Of a stretch of 64,000 bases of DNA, positions 49,737-58,447 are shown one piece after another. This DNA comes from Thalassobacillus_A hwangdonensis (GTDB taxonomy: Bacteria > Bacillota > Bacilli > Bacillales > Halobacillaceae): the NCBI RefSeq assembly GCF_042675915.1, contig NZ_JBHTKL010000005.1:186001-250000 (forward strand), given 5' to 3'. The notes under the pieces were generated by a model. The model made no database searches. It was not told where the DNA came from and worked only from the letters and a program-made list of their open reading frames with translations. Positions within the stretch are counted from its first letter, which is position 1. Each line of letters starts with the position of its first letter. A program made the position numbers and the translations under genes.

Positions 49737-50627
49737 TTATTTTTTGTTCACGGATGCGTCGTAAATCGAGTCGACTGCTGCTTGTAATTTATCATTGAAC
49801 TCCTCGTCCGATTGTTTCGCATTCAGGTCGGCAGCGAGTGCGCGGGAGAAGCTGGCGATTACGCCATGGTTCTCTTTCAATTTTTCATTGGCTTCGTCAC
49901 GGGAGTACCCGCCGGACAGTGCTACAACCCGAACGACTCTCGGGTGGTCAACAAGTTCTTTATACAGGTTCGCCTTCGTCGGAATCGTCAGCTTCAGCAT
50001 CACATTTTGGTCATCTGAAAGCTCGTCCAGATGCTTGTGAATTTCCGACTTAAGGATTTCCTCGCATTTTTCCTTGTCCGCACTGTTGATGCTCACTTCA
50101 GGCTCGATAATCGGCACGAGGCCAGCGGCAATGATTTTCTTACCGATGTCGAACTGCTGATCGACAACTGCTTTGATGCCTTCTTCATTAGGGTCATGGA
50201 CGACAGAGCGCATCTTTGTCCCGAAAATGTTGCGTTCATTAGCGCGGCTAAGGGTTTCATCGAGGTCGTGGATCGGTTTCATCATCTGGACGCCGTTTTC
50301 TTTTTCAGCAAGTCCTTTGTCCACCTTCAGAAAAGGTACGACACCTTTGGATGCCAGGTAGTCCCCAGTGTACTGACCTTCGATTTCACGGTCCATCGTC
50401 TGTTCAAACAGAATCGCGCCGAGAATCTTATCGGAACTGAAAGCGGGGGAGGTGATGATCCGCGTACGCATCTGGTGCACGAGTGTGAACATCTCATCTT
50501 CACCGGAATAAGAATCCTCAGGCACACCATAGGCAGCCAATGCTTTCGGCGTACTGCCACCGCTTTGGTCTAGCGCAGCAATGAAGCCTTTGCCAGTTTT
50601 CATTTTTTCATAATGGGTGTTGTTCAT
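49737..50627 (-). CDS. fda: Fructose-bisphosphate aldolase, class I
   Basis: ATG 50627 follows 'aaaggag'. The 296 aa protein matches bacterial class I aldolases: 'FIAALDQSGGSTPKALAAYG', 'LVPIIEPEVSINSADK' and the Schiff-base region 'LKLTIPTKANLY' (Lys about 212). It interconverts fructose 1,6-bisphosphate and triose phosphates without metal. Confidence 0.92.
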   Translation of the reverse strand: MNNTHYEKMKTGKGFIAALDQSGGSTPKALAAYGVPEDSYSGEDEMFTLVHQMRTRIITSPAFSSDKILGAILFEQTMDREIEGQYTGDYLASKGVVPFLKVDKGLAEKENGVQMMKPIHDLDETLSRANERNIFGTKMRSVVHDPNEEGIKAVVDQQFDIGKKIIAAGLVPIIEPEVSINSADKEKCEEILKSEIHKHLDELSDDQNVMLKLTIPTKANLYKELVDHPRVVRVVALSGGYSRDEANEKLKENHGVIASFSRALAADLNAKQSDEEFNDKLQAAVDSIYDASVNKK

Positions 50628-50663
50628 ACAATCCACTCCTTTTTAAAGTGATCCCTTATCCTT

Positions 50664-50689
50664 CTTCCCGTTATCGTGCCCGTTTTAAC
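50664..50689 (-). promoter_or_regulatory. Possible sigma-B promoter of fda
   Basis: On the minus strand GTTAAA, 14 bases, GGGAAG resembles GTTTAA-N12-14-GGGTAT. Two mismatches make this only a candidate. Confidence 0.3.
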
Positions 50690-50840
50690 CCCAGATATGT
50701 TTGAGGGCGCAGGCTTCAGGAAATAATTATGGTGAAGTGGCGGGAAGGATTGAGATTTTTCATTTTTCTGGGTGTTCATGCACTTTTTCCCCGTTTTCGT
50801 GTACCACTATAAGTGTAAGAAATATTTAATTCTTTCGATA

Positions 50841-50855
50841 ATAGTGATACACTAT
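50841..50855. promoter_or_regulatory. Palindrome ATAGTG-ATA-CACTAT
   Basis: A perfect inverted repeat in the mqo promoter region. A related CACT-ATA-AGTG lies at about 50808-50818 and 'tCACTATAG' at about 50947. Possibly an operator; the regulator is unknown. Confidence 0.4.
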
Positions 50856-50923
50856 AAATAGACAAAAATATACTGGAAAAGATGTGCGGTCAGGTCGAAC
50901 TCTGACTTCGTCTGACTATTTTT

Positions 50924-50938
50924 AGAGAACGCTTACAT
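50924..50938 (-). promoter_or_regulatory. CcpA cre site upstream of mqo
   Basis: On the minus strand ATGTAAGCGTTCTCT matches WTGNAANCGNWNNCW at every position. It lies 32 bases before the mqo start codon, so glucose repression by roadblock is likely. Confidence 0.7.
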
Positions 50939-50969
50939 CTTTTCTATCACTATAGGGAGTAATTCGACC

Positions 50970-52490
50970 ATGAGTAAAAACTATACGCAAACTGACGTTA
51001 TTTTGATTGGTGCTGGCATTATGAGTGCGACGTTGGGGTCACTGTTGAAAGAATTGGTTCCGGATTGGAATATTCGTGTGTTCGAAAAGCTTGGAGGCGC
51101 GGGTGCGGAGAGCTCGAATGTGTGGAACAATGCGGGTACTGGCCACGCGGCGCTGTGCGAGCTGAACTACACGAGCGAAAATACGGACGGCTCCATCGAT
51201 ATGACGAAGGCGATCCGAGTCAATGAACAGTTCCAGGTTTCCAAGCAATTTTGGTCTTTCCTTGTCAACGAGGGACGTATCGGCAATCCGCATGAATTCA
51301 TCATGCCGTTGCCACATATGAGTCTCGTTCAAGGTGCGAAAAATGTGAAATTTCTAAGTAAGCGCTTCAAGACAATGTCTGCGAATCCATTATTCAAGGA
51401 TATGGAATTTTCTGATGATCCGAAAAAATTGAAAGAATGGATTCCGTTGATCATGAATGACCGTACATCCGTCGAACCGATCGCAGCGACGAAAATCGAT
51501 TCCGGAACGGACGTCAACTTCGGTTCACTGACGACGAAAATGTTCGACCATCTGGAAAACAATGGACTGGAGGTCAACTACAGACACAGTGTCGAGGACA
51601 TCACACGTAAGGACGACGGTACGTGGGAAGTAAAAGTACATGATTTACAAAATGGCAAAATCGAATACCATACAGCGAAGTTCGTCTTCATCGGAGGCGG
51701 CGGTAAGAGCCTGCACCTGCTGCAGAAGACAGGCTTGCCTGAAGCGAAGCACATCGGCGGCTTCCCGGTCAGCGGGCAGTTCCTCGTTTGTAAAAATGAG
51801 GAGGTCATCGAGCAGCATAATGCGAAGGTGTACGGAAAAGCGCAGGTTGGCGCGCCGCCAATGTCTGTCCCTCACCTGGATACGCGATACATTGACGGTA
51901 AGAAATCCTTGTTGTTCGGTCCGTTTGCAGGCTTCTCACCGAAGTTCCTGAAAACCGGTTCAAAGATGGATCTGATCACCTCAGTGAAGCCGGATAATGT
52001 GGTGACTATGGTCATGGCAGGCCTGAAAAACGCTTCGCTGACGAAGTACTTGATTGAGCAAGTACTTCAGTCTAAGGAACAGCGTTTGGATGCGTTACGT
52101 GATTTCATTCCCGAAGCGAAGGCGGAGGACTGGGACCTTGTAGTCGCTGGTCAGCGCGTACAGGTGATCAAGGATACCGAAGCTGGTGGAAAAGGTACGC
52201 TTCAGTTCGGTACAGAAGTTGTTACGTCTTCTGACGGGTCAGTAGCAGCATTGTTGGGTGCTTCTCCTGGTGCATCGACAGCTGTATCTGTCATGCTTGA
52301 AGTGCTTGAGAGGTGTTTCCCGCAGCACGTGCAGGAATGGGAGCCGAAAATCAAGGAAATGATCCCATCCTACGGTGTTCAGTTGTCCGAGAAGCCAGAG
52401 CTGCTTGACCAAGTAAATGCTACATCTGCAAAAGCTCTAGGTCTTGTTGATCCAGGCTGGGAAATTGAGCAGAAAGCATCGAATGATTGA
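50970..52490 (+). CDS. mqo: Malate:quinone oxidoreductase
   Basis: The 506 aa FAD protein starts with the dinucleotide motif 'DVILIGAGIMSATLG' and 'RVFEKLGGAGAESSNVWNNAGTGHAALCELNYT', and contains 'GASPGASTAVSVMLEVLERCFP'. It oxidises malate and passes electrons to quinone at the membrane, replacing or supporting malate dehydrogenase. ATG follows 'agggagtaattcgacc'. Confidence 0.95.
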   Translation: MSKNYTQTDVILIGAGIMSATLGSLLKELVPDWNIRVFEKLGGAGAESSNVWNNAGTGHAALCELNYTSENTDGSIDMTKAIRVNEQFQVSKQFWSFLVNEGRIGNPHEFIMPLPHMSLVQGAKNVKFLSKRFKTMSANPLFKDMEFSDDPKKLKEWIPLIMNDRTSVEPIAATKIDSGTDVNFGSLTTKMFDHLENNGLEVNYRHSVEDITRKDDGTWEVKVHDLQNGKIEYHTAKFVFIGGGGKSLHLLQKTGLPEAKHIGGFPVSGQFLVCKNEEVIEQHNAKVYGKAQVGAPPMSVPHLDTRYIDGKKSLLFGPFAGFSPKFLKTGSKMDLITSVKPDNVVTMVMAGLKNASLTKYLIEQVLQSKEQRLDALRDFIPEAKAEDWDLVVAGQRVQVIKDTEAGGKGTLQFGTEVVTSSDGSVAALLGASPGASTAVSVMLEVLERCFPQHVQEWEPKIKEMIPSYGVQLSEKPELLDQVNATSAKALGLVDPGWEIEQKASND

Positions 52491-52520
52491 TCGGAAACGT
52501 TAAATAGAGAGTAAGAGGGA

Positions 52521-52569
52521 GGGGAACCTTTGATTCGCATCGGCGGGTTGATGGTTCTCTTTCTTTTTG
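52521..52569 (+). terminator. Possible weak terminator after mqo
   Basis: GGGGAACC can pair with GGTTCTC across a GC-containing loop, followed by TTTCTTTTT. The stem is imperfect. Confidence 0.35.
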
Positions 52570-52581
52570 GGAGGGAGGCTT

Positions 52582-52710
52582 GTGAGTATGAAACAGATGT
52601 GGATCGCGTTGGCAGGGATAGGCGCGCTAGTAGCGGTGTGGCTCGATATCAAGTATAAAGGCTTCGGGTACCAGCAGCTGCCTGAACGGTTGAAAGAACG
52701 ATTGAAATGA
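52582..52710 (+). CDS. Small membrane protein, 40-42 aa
   Basis: 'gggagggagg' precedes GTG 52582 and ATG 52588 in one frame. One transmembrane segment (WIALAGIGALVAVWL) and a basic tail (QLPERLKERLK). It ends just before a strong terminator. Confidence 0.65.
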   Translation: MSMKQMWIALAGIGALVAVWLDIKYKGFGYQQLPERLKERLK

Positions 52711-52724
52711 ATAGAATCAAAGAC

Positions 52725-52754
52725 GCCTCTTTTCAGATGAAAGAGGCTTTTTTA
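52725..52754 (+). terminator. Rho-independent terminator
   Basis: GCCTCTTTTC / GAAAAGAGGC followed by TTTTTT. Confidence 0.9.
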
Positions 52755-52770
52755 ATTCGCAAAGTAAGCA

Positions 52771-52822
52771 ACGCTTCACCGTATCACCGCACCGGGGGAC
52801 TGTCCCCCGGTGCTTTAAAGTG
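52771..52822. repeat. Dispersed palindromic repeat
   Basis: Contains CACCGGGGGAC-T-GTCCCCCGGTG (52791-52813), with 'aacgcttcaccg' before and 'gctttaaag' after. Confidence 0.8.
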
Positions 52823-52824
52823 AA

Positions 52825-52856
52825 AAAGCCTCTCTGGATTTCCAGAGAGGCTTTTG
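52825..52856. terminator. Bidirectional terminator
   Basis: AAAAGCCTCTCTGG / CCAGAGAGGCTTTT, before the end of ahpF. Confidence 0.9.
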
Positions 52857-52878
52857 ATAGCTGCTAACTATTAACTCA

Positions 52879-54408
52879 TCAGTTTCGGATGAGGTAGTCG
52901 AATGCGCCTAGTGCGGCATTCGCACCAGATCCCATCGAAATGATGATCTGATTATACGGGCTATCTGTACAATCTCCGGCTGCGAACAGGCCAGGGATGT
53001 TGGTAGCTCCTTGTTTATTCGTTACAATCTCACCAATGCGGGTGCGCTCCACTTGCTCGCCGAGCCATTCCGTATTCGGAACGAGACCGATTTGGACGAA
53101 CACACCATCAAGTTCGGTGTGTACCTCTTCCTCTGTTTCACGGTTCACGTAAGTGATGCCTTCCACATTGTCTTTACCTGTGATTTCAGTCGTTTGTGCG
53201 TTCGTCTTGACGGAAACGTTAGGCAGACTGTTCAGACGTTTTTGCAGGACTTCGTCGGCTTTCAGTTCAGATGCAAACTCAAGCACCGTCACGTTGTTGA
53301 CGATTCCTGCAAGGTCGATTGCCGCTTCGACACCGGAGTTTCCGCCACCGATGACAGCAACGTCTTTTCCTTCGAAAAGTGGACCGTCACAGTGTGGGCA
53401 GTATGCGACACCTTTGTTGCTGAATTCCTGTTCGCCAGGAACGCCGATTTTTCTCCAGCGTGCCCCTGTGGAAACGATGACGGTTTTACTTTTAAGAACG
53501 CCACCATTATCAAGCTCAACCTCGAACATGTCCTTTTTCTCGATGCCGCGGACGCGCTGAAGGTTCATGACGTCGATCGGGTAATCCTTCACGTGCTCTT
53601 CAAGGCTCGCGACGAATTTCGGTCCTTCCGTCTGCTTGACACTGATGAAGTTTTCAATCGACATCGTATCCATTACCTGGCCACCAAAGCGCTCAGCAAC
53701 GATACCTGTGCGGATACCTTTACGAGCGGCATAGATTGCCGCACTCGCACCGGCAGGTCCGCCACCGATGACAAGCACATCATACGGCTCTTTGTTGTTG
53801 AACTCTTCTGGATCCGGTCCATCGCCGATCTGGCTGACAATTTCCTCGAGGGTCATACGACCGCCGCCGAAGAACTCGCCATTCAAAAAGACAGATGGAA
53901 CTGCGCGCACGTTGTTGTGTTCCGCTTCTTCCTTGAAAGCGGCACCGTCGATCATCGTGTGGGTGATGTTCGGGTTGATGACACTCATCAAGTTCAGCGC
54001 CTGCACCACGTCCGGGCAGTTATGGCAGCTTAGGCTGACATACGTTTCAAAGTGGTACTCGCCACTGATGTTTTTGATTTGGTCGATTACGTCCTGGTCC
54101 GCCTTAGGAGCTCTACCGCTCACTTGCAACAGGGCAAGCACGAGGGAAGTGAACTCATGGCCTAAAGGGACGCCGGCGAACGTGATGCCTGTATCTTCAC
54201 CAGGGCGGTTCACACTGAAGCTAGGTGTGCGTTTCAGGTTGGCATTTTCAACGGTGATGCGGGAGGACATGGATGCTAGCTCATCAGTAAGAGCTAGCAT
54301 CTCGCGGGATACGTCATCCTCTCCAGCGTCGACTTTCAGCTGAACGTCCCCCTCCATCATCTGTAGATACTGGTCTAATTGTGCTTTGATGTTTGCATCA
54401 AGAACCAT
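52879..54408 (-). CDS. ahpF: Alkyl hydroperoxide reductase subunit F
   Basis: The 509 aa flavoprotein has the two-thioredoxin-fold N-terminal domain with CHNC (about 129-132). FAD binding follows ('VLVIGGGPAGASAAIYAARKG'), then the redox CPHC (about 336-339) and NADH binding ('DVAVIGGGNSGVEAAID'). It passes electrons from NADH to AhpC. It lies 13 bases after ahpC. Confidence 0.95.
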   Translation of the reverse strand: MVLDANIKAQLDQYLQMMEGDVQLKVDAGEDDVSREMLALTDELASMSSRITVENANLKRTPSFSVNRPGEDTGITFAGVPLGHEFTSLVLALLQVSGRAPKADQDVIDQIKNISGEYHFETYVSLSCHNCPDVVQALNLMSVINPNITHTMIDGAAFKEEAEHNNVRAVPSVFLNGEFFGGGRMTLEEIVSQIGDGPDPEEFNNKEPYDVLVIGGGPAGASAAIYAARKGIRTGIVAERFGGQVMDTMSIENFISVKQTEGPKFVASLEEHVKDYPIDVMNLQRVRGIEKKDMFEVELDNGGVLKSKTVIVSTGARWRKIGVPGEQEFSNKGVAYCPHCDGPLFEGKDVAVIGGGNSGVEAAIDLAGIVNNVTVLEFASELKADEVLQKRLNSLPNVSVKTNAQTTEITGKDNVEGITYVNRETEEEVHTELDGVFVQIGLVPNTEWLGEQVERTRIGEIVTNKQGATNIPGLFAAGDCTDSPYNQIIISMGSGANAALGAFDYLIRN

Positions 54409-54421
54409 ACCGGGTCACTCC

Positions 54422-54985
54422 TTAGATTTTACCTACTAGATCAAGGCTTGGCGTAAGTGTTTCGCTTCCTTCTTCCCATTTCGCTGGGCAAACTTCACCA
54501 GGATTGCTGCGTACATATTGAGCTGCTTTGATTTTGCCGATTAATGTGTCAGCATCACGGCCGATGCCGCCAGCGTTGATTTCAACTGTCTGGATGACAC
54601 CATCCGGATCGATGATGAATGTACCGCGATCAGCAAGTCCTTCTTCTTCGTTAAGGACATCGAACTGACGGGAGATTGCCTGAGATGGGTCACCGATCAT
54701 TGCATATTCGATTTTACCGATTTTTTCAGAGCTGTCATGCCAACCTTTGTGCACGAAGTGCGTATCTGTAGAAACAGAGTATACTTCAACGCCAAGTTCT
54801 TTCAGCGCGTCATAGTTATTTTGAAGGTCTTCCAATTCAGTCGGGCATACGAATGAGAAATCTGCAGGGTAGAAGCAGACAACGCTCCATTGACCTTTGA
54901 AATCTTCATTTGTTACGTCGATGAATTCGCCTTGTTTGAATGCTTTTGCTTCGAATGGTTGTACTTCTTTACCGATTAGAGACAT
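54422..54985 (-). CDS. ahpC: Alkyl hydroperoxide reductase subunit C (peroxiredoxin)
   Basis: The 187 aa peroxiredoxin has the peroxidatic Cys in 'PADFSFVCPTELED' (about 47) and the resolving Cys in 'GEVCPAKWEEG' (about 166). It reduces hydrogen peroxide and organic peroxides with AhpF. A PerR-like box lies upstream. Confidence 0.96.
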   Translation of the reverse strand: MSLIGKEVQPFEAKAFKQGEFIDVTNEDFKGQWSVVCFYPADFSFVCPTELEDLQNNYDALKELGVEVYSVSTDTHFVHKGWHDSSEKIGKIEYAMIGDPSQAISRQFDVLNEEEGLADRGTFIIDPDGVIQTVEINAGGIGRDADTLIGKIKAAQYVRSNPGEVCPAKWEEGSETLTPSLDLVGKI

Positions 54986-55039
54986 AGTGAAATTCCTCCT
55001 GAAGTGTGTATATATTTTATAGACTACTAAGTTAGTAAT

Positions 55040-55054
55040 CTATAATAATTCTAA
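55040..55054 (-). promoter_or_regulatory. PerR-type box upstream of ahpCF
   Basis: CTATAATAATTCTAA matches 13 of 15 positions of the PerR consensus TTATAATNATTATAA, 55 bases upstream of the ahpC start codon. Confidence 0.65.
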
Positions 55055-55165
55055 TTCGATACCTATTATTAAATAGAATTTCTTATTTGTCAAACCATAA
55101 TGTTTCTTGTCGAAAACTGCTGGTGGGAAAGTGAGGTTACGGCGTCTATTGTACGTAAGATTTAA

Positions 55166-55199
55166 TCATTCTCAAAAAGTTATGCTCAAATGAGAATGA
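55166..55199. repeat. Unassigned inverted repeat
   Basis: TCATTCTCA and TGAGAATGA, perfect 9-base arms with a 16-base loop, between ahpC and the MFS gene. No T-run follows, so an operator is as likely as a terminator. Confidence 0.45.
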
Positions 55200-55203
55200 A
55201 GGG

Positions 55204-55275
55204 GGCGGCGCACTGTCGCTTTAAAGCGATGGGGGACTGTCCCCACTTGCGGTAGTGTGCTAAAGCGTGAGGGGT
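55204..55275. repeat. Dispersed palindromic repeat, compound
   Basis: 'cgctttaaagcg', 'tgggggactgtcccca' and 'gtgtgctaaagcgtgagggg': two TAA-GCG modules around the core palindrome. Confidence 0.75.
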
Positions 55276-55295
55276 TTAAATTCTAGTAAAATGCC

Positions 55296-55326
55296 AAAAG
55301 AGCACTGCGGGGTGCAGTGCTCTTTT
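55296..55326. terminator. Terminator of the MFS gene
   Basis: AAAAGAGCACTGC / GCAGTGCTCTTTT. Confidence 0.88.
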
Positions 55327-55328
55327 AT

Positions 55329-56606
55329 CTAGTTTTTATTGAAGAGAAAGAGAAACGGTATGACGGATAAGGCAAGTACGCCGCCGATGACGGACAAGGT
55401 TGGAAAACTGGAGAAACCAACGATCATGCCGGAAACAGCACCTCCCGTTGCCCCTGAAAGTGCGATGAATACATCGACGCTTCCTTGTGTTTTGGCACGG
55501 TTGGCAGGTGTGGTGGCATCGACGAGGATCGCGGTTCCGCTGATCAATCCGAAGTTCCACCCAAGACCGAGGAGTGCTAATGCAATTGTCAGCCCTGCCA
55601 TCGACTCGCCCGGCGAAACTGCCGCAAGAATTCCCGCTATAAGTAAAGTGACGCCAGATGCTGCTGCCATTGTCATCCGCCCGACTTTGTCAACGAGCAC
55701 GCCGGTTACGAGCGAAGGCAGATACATCGCGCCGATATGGATGCCGATGACCATACCGACAGCATTCAATCCATGGCCGTGGTCGCCCATGTGGACAGGT
55801 GTCATTGTCATGATTGCAACCATGACAACCTGGCTCAGAATCATCACTGTAGCTCCGAATCTTACTCCCCGTTTGTTCATCGTACCAGTTGAGGGTGTGT
55901 CCGCTTCCGGTTTGCTTGCTTTGACTGCCTCAATCGCTTTAGATATGACAAAAGGGTCAGGTCGCATCATTGTCAGAATGATGATGCCAGCCAGTAGATA
56001 GGCAGCAGCGGCAAGTATGAAAGGTCCGGATAGTGCAGGCACGCCGATGGAAGTAGCAAAGCTGCCCATGACTCCGACGAGGTTGGGACCTGCCACAGCC
56101 CCGAACGTCGTCGCTACCATCGCGATGCTCACTGCAGTGGCTCGTTGCTTTTTATTAGCGAGGTCTGTGCCAGCGTATCTTGCCTGAAGGTTGGTCGCAG
56201 ATCCTGCTCCATAGATTAGTAGAGCTGTGAACAACAGAAAAATGTTGCTGGCGATAGCGGCGTAGATGACACCGACTGCACCGATGGCCCCGGTGGTAAA
56301 CCCGATGCTAAGGCCGGTCCTACGACCAAATCGCTGCGACAGTCTACCGACGATAAGTGCCGCGCCCGCTGATCCTAGTGTGAAAAGTGCGACGGGCATC
56401 CCCGCGAAGCTGTTGGTTCCAAGCATGTCTTCTGCAAGTAAGGCGCCGACGGTTATTCCCGCGGCAAGGCCCGCACCGCCGAAAATCTGTGCGATAACGA
56501 CGATGATGAGTGTGCGGCGGTAAATCTTCTTTTGTTCTTCTGGTGAATCTATGTATTTCTGCATCCACGATGGATGCTGTTCGAGTTGGTGTGCTGGTTG
56601 ACTCAT
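55329..56606 (-). CDS. MFS transporter
   Basis: The 425 aa protein has 12 transmembrane helices and a long loop after helix 6 (about 215-250). The loop-2 motif 'GRLSQRFGRRTGLSIG' and the parallel 'GVLVDKVGRMTM' are typical of the major facilitator family. Substrate unknown; drug/metabolite efflux is plausible. ATG follows 'gggaggggaattataa'. Confidence 0.88.
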   Translation of the reverse strand: MSQPAHQLEQHPSWMQKYIDSPEEQKKIYRRTLIIVVIAQIFGGAGLAAGITVGALLAEDMLGTNSFAGMPVALFTLGSAGAALIVGRLSQRFGRRTGLSIGFTTGAIGAVGVIYAAIASNIFLLFTALLIYGAGSATNLQARYAGTDLANKKQRATAVSIAMVATTFGAVAGPNLVGVMGSFATSIGVPALSGPFILAAAAYLLAGIIILTMMRPDPFVISKAIEAVKASKPEADTPSTGTMNKRGVRFGATVMILSQVVMVAIMTMTPVHMGDHGHGLNAVGMVIGIHIGAMYLPSLVTGVLVDKVGRMTMAAASGVTLLIAGILAAVSPGESMAGLTIALALLGLGWNFGLISGTAILVDATTPANRAKTQGSVDVFIALSGATGGAVSGMIVGFSSFPTLSVIGGVLALSVIPFLFLFNKN

Positions 56607-56696
56607 TTATAATTCCCCTCCCGCAGGATACCCAGATAGGTTCCTACTAACCTCATTCTACAGGTGGAGGGGGAAGCTTGTCATCAGTAACAGCTT

Positions 56697-56773
56697 AGAG
56701 GGGGACAGTCCCCCGGCACGGTAAAGCTTTACTGTGGTGAGGGACTGTCCCCCGCTGCAGTAAAGCGTTAAAG
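56697..56773. repeat. Dispersed palindromic repeat, double copy
   Basis: GGGGGACAGTCCCCC, 'ggtaaagctttactg', GAGGGACTGTCCCCC and 'gtaaagcgttaaag': two core palindromes in opposite orientation. Confidence 0.8.
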
Positions 56774-56776
56774 AGG

Positions 56777-57112
56777 TTAGGCGCCGACGTCGTTGATTTG
56801 GTCGATTTTGATGGTGCCAGAAGCTGTTTGGATTGTGAATCCTGCGTCATCGAATAAGATTTTGGGGTGTTTAATTATCGGAATTTCATGAATGTGTGTG
56901 CTGGTGCGGTGCTCGCTTGCTTCCATTACACTTTCGCCGGGTTCCCCGTGCAACTGAATAACGCCATTGTCCGGTGAAACCGTAACATCGTCCAGCTTTA
57001 TGAAAGCGGAATTTGGTTCCCACCCATCCTGCGTCGTCACCTGCACGGTTTTCCCGTACCACTGGCGAATGATTTGGTTGAATTCTTCTATTGTAATTGA
57101 TCGTTCATCCAT
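56777..57112 (-). CDS. Hypothetical protein, 111 aa
   Basis: ATG 57112 follows 'aaggagtgataaac'. The soluble, beta-rich protein (GKTVQVTTQDGWEPNSAFIKLDDVTVSPDNGVIQLHG, FTIQTASGTIKIDQIND) has no recognised family. Its end borders directly on a dispersed repeat. Confidence 0.72.
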   Translation of the reverse strand: MDERSITIEEFNQIIRQWYGKTVQVTTQDGWEPNSAFIKLDDVTVSPDNGVIQLHGEPGESVMEASEHRTSTHIHEIPIIKHPKILFDDAGFTIQTASGTIKIDQINDVGA

Positions 57113-57177
57113 GTTTATCACTCCTTATGGTTAGCTTTTCCAATATTTAGCTCTCTTATTAAAGAAAGCTGGCTGCA

Positions 57178-57254
57178 TTGACGCTTTAAAGAAGTGAGGG
57201 ACTGTCCCTCGGTGCGGTGATGCGTTAAACCGCTGGGGGACAGTCCCTTCATTC
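57178..57254. repeat. Dispersed palindromic repeat, double copy
   Basis: 'acgctttaaag', GAGGGACTGTCCCTC, 'gatgcgttaaac', GGGGGACAGTCCC. Lies between two minus-strand genes. Confidence 0.8.
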
Positions 57255-58263
57255 AGGATGAAACTTTTTCTTTTTCTTCTTCTTTTAGTTTTCTCAGAAG
57301 TTGATCGACGGCGGCCTGGCCAGGTGTTGCTGCCTGGGCATTTTCGATGATTTTCTCTTTCGTTGTCTTAGGTTCTTCCGTTGCAGCTTCTGAATCCATC
57401 GCAACGACTGTTTGGTCGCCATCACCTCGGTAGGAAAGGTTGTTTGTAGGGTCTCCATCAGGCGCTGTACGAACGTGTTCTTGCACATGCACCAGCTCAC
57501 CATTCGGTGCTTTTTTATCAGGTCCGTCATAAGAAAGGTTGTTGGTCGGATCTCCATCCGGCGCAGTTCGCACATGCTCCTGGACATGTACAAGAGGAGG
57601 TTCTCCGGCTGTAACCGCTCTTGTGCCGATAGGCTCTCCCGTCGCAGTTTTCGTTTCCATATATACCTCACCATGGACAGGCTTCGTCTCTGTAGCAAAA
57701 AAGTCGCCGCCTACGTGCAATTTCAAGAAAGGAAGAATGAAAGCAACGATAATGACAGGGACACTTCCCATAATTCCTAATGCAGCGTAGCTCGTATAAT
57801 CATGTCGGTAAAGCCAGCGAAGCAGGCCATTGAGCGCGAAAAAGCTGATGATGCTGACAATCACACCTTCCGTGATTGTGCTCGTTTGTATGCCATAAAA
57901 CTGATAACTATGTAAGTACTCTGAACGACCGATTAGTCCCGCAGAAATTCCGTAGAACAGAATTCCTGAAACAAAAGGTCGCCAATTTTTCCATATGTAA
58001 CCTATACGCATGATAAATAATACAACCATGATGATGAAGATGATCGGCGCAAGAAAAGGCAGAACGAATGAAATAACACCGAGCACCACCATCCACAAAA
58101 GCATGGATTTCAACATTTTAAAAGATGTAATAAGAAAAAATAGAATAAGTCCTCCGATGAACAAAACAGGATGCAAATACCCTAGAAAGACAACGAGCGG
58201 GAATGAGTAGATTGCTGTCCTGTGATGTCCCGTCTCGGATTGTTCTTGAACCCACTGATTCAT
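57253..58263 (-). CDS. Polytopic membrane protein with repeated tail, 336 aa
   Basis: About eight helices (residues 15-195) are followed by a hydrophilic tail. The tail (about 205-336) has two almost exact copies of a 'LVHVQEHVRT' + 'APDGDPTNNLSY' unit. Variants of this 'HxRTxPDGxxxNNxS' motif are seen at the ends of other bacillar surface proteins. Function unknown. Confidence 0.8.
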   Translation of the reverse strand: MNQWVQEQSETGHHRTAIYSFPLVVFLGYLHPVLFIGGLILFFLITSFKMLKSMLLWMVVLGVISFVLPFLAPIIFIIMVVLFIMRIGYIWKNWRPFVSGILFYGISAGLIGRSEYLHSYQFYGIQTSTITEGVIVSIISFFALNGLLRWLYRHDYTSYAALGIMGSVPVIIVAFILPFLKLHVGGDFFATETKPVHGEVYMETKTATGEPIGTRAVTAGEPPLVHVQEHVRTAPDGDPTNNLSYDGPDKKAPNGELVHVQEHVRTAPDGDPTNNLSYRGDGDQTVVAMDSEAATEEPKTTKEKIIENAQAATPGQAAVDQLLRKLKEEEKEKVSS

Positions 58264-58331
58264 AGCCCACCTCCTAGTTACATAGATTTAGGTTTAAATA
58301 CCTATCAGATGATTGTATCAGACTATTATAA

Positions 58332-58352
58332 AAGGGGACAGTCCCCTTTTTC
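58332..58352. repeat. Dispersed palindrome core
   Basis: AAAGGGGACAGTCCCCTTT, a core palindrome without TAA-GCG modules; T-run on both strands makes it terminator-like. Confidence 0.7.
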
Positions 58353-58416
58353 GATCTTTTACTTGTGATTATGCTAAAAACCATACTATTTCTGTAGTTT
58401 TATAGAGTTATTTGAT

Positions 58417-58447
58417 GAACGATTCTTAGAGGAATCGGTTCTTTTTT
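58417..58447 (+). terminator. Terminator-like hairpin in the vpr leader region
   Basis: GAACGATTC pairs with GAATCGGTTC, followed by TTTTTT. No plus-strand gene ends upstream, so it may attenuate the protease leader or end a small RNA. Confidence 0.55.
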
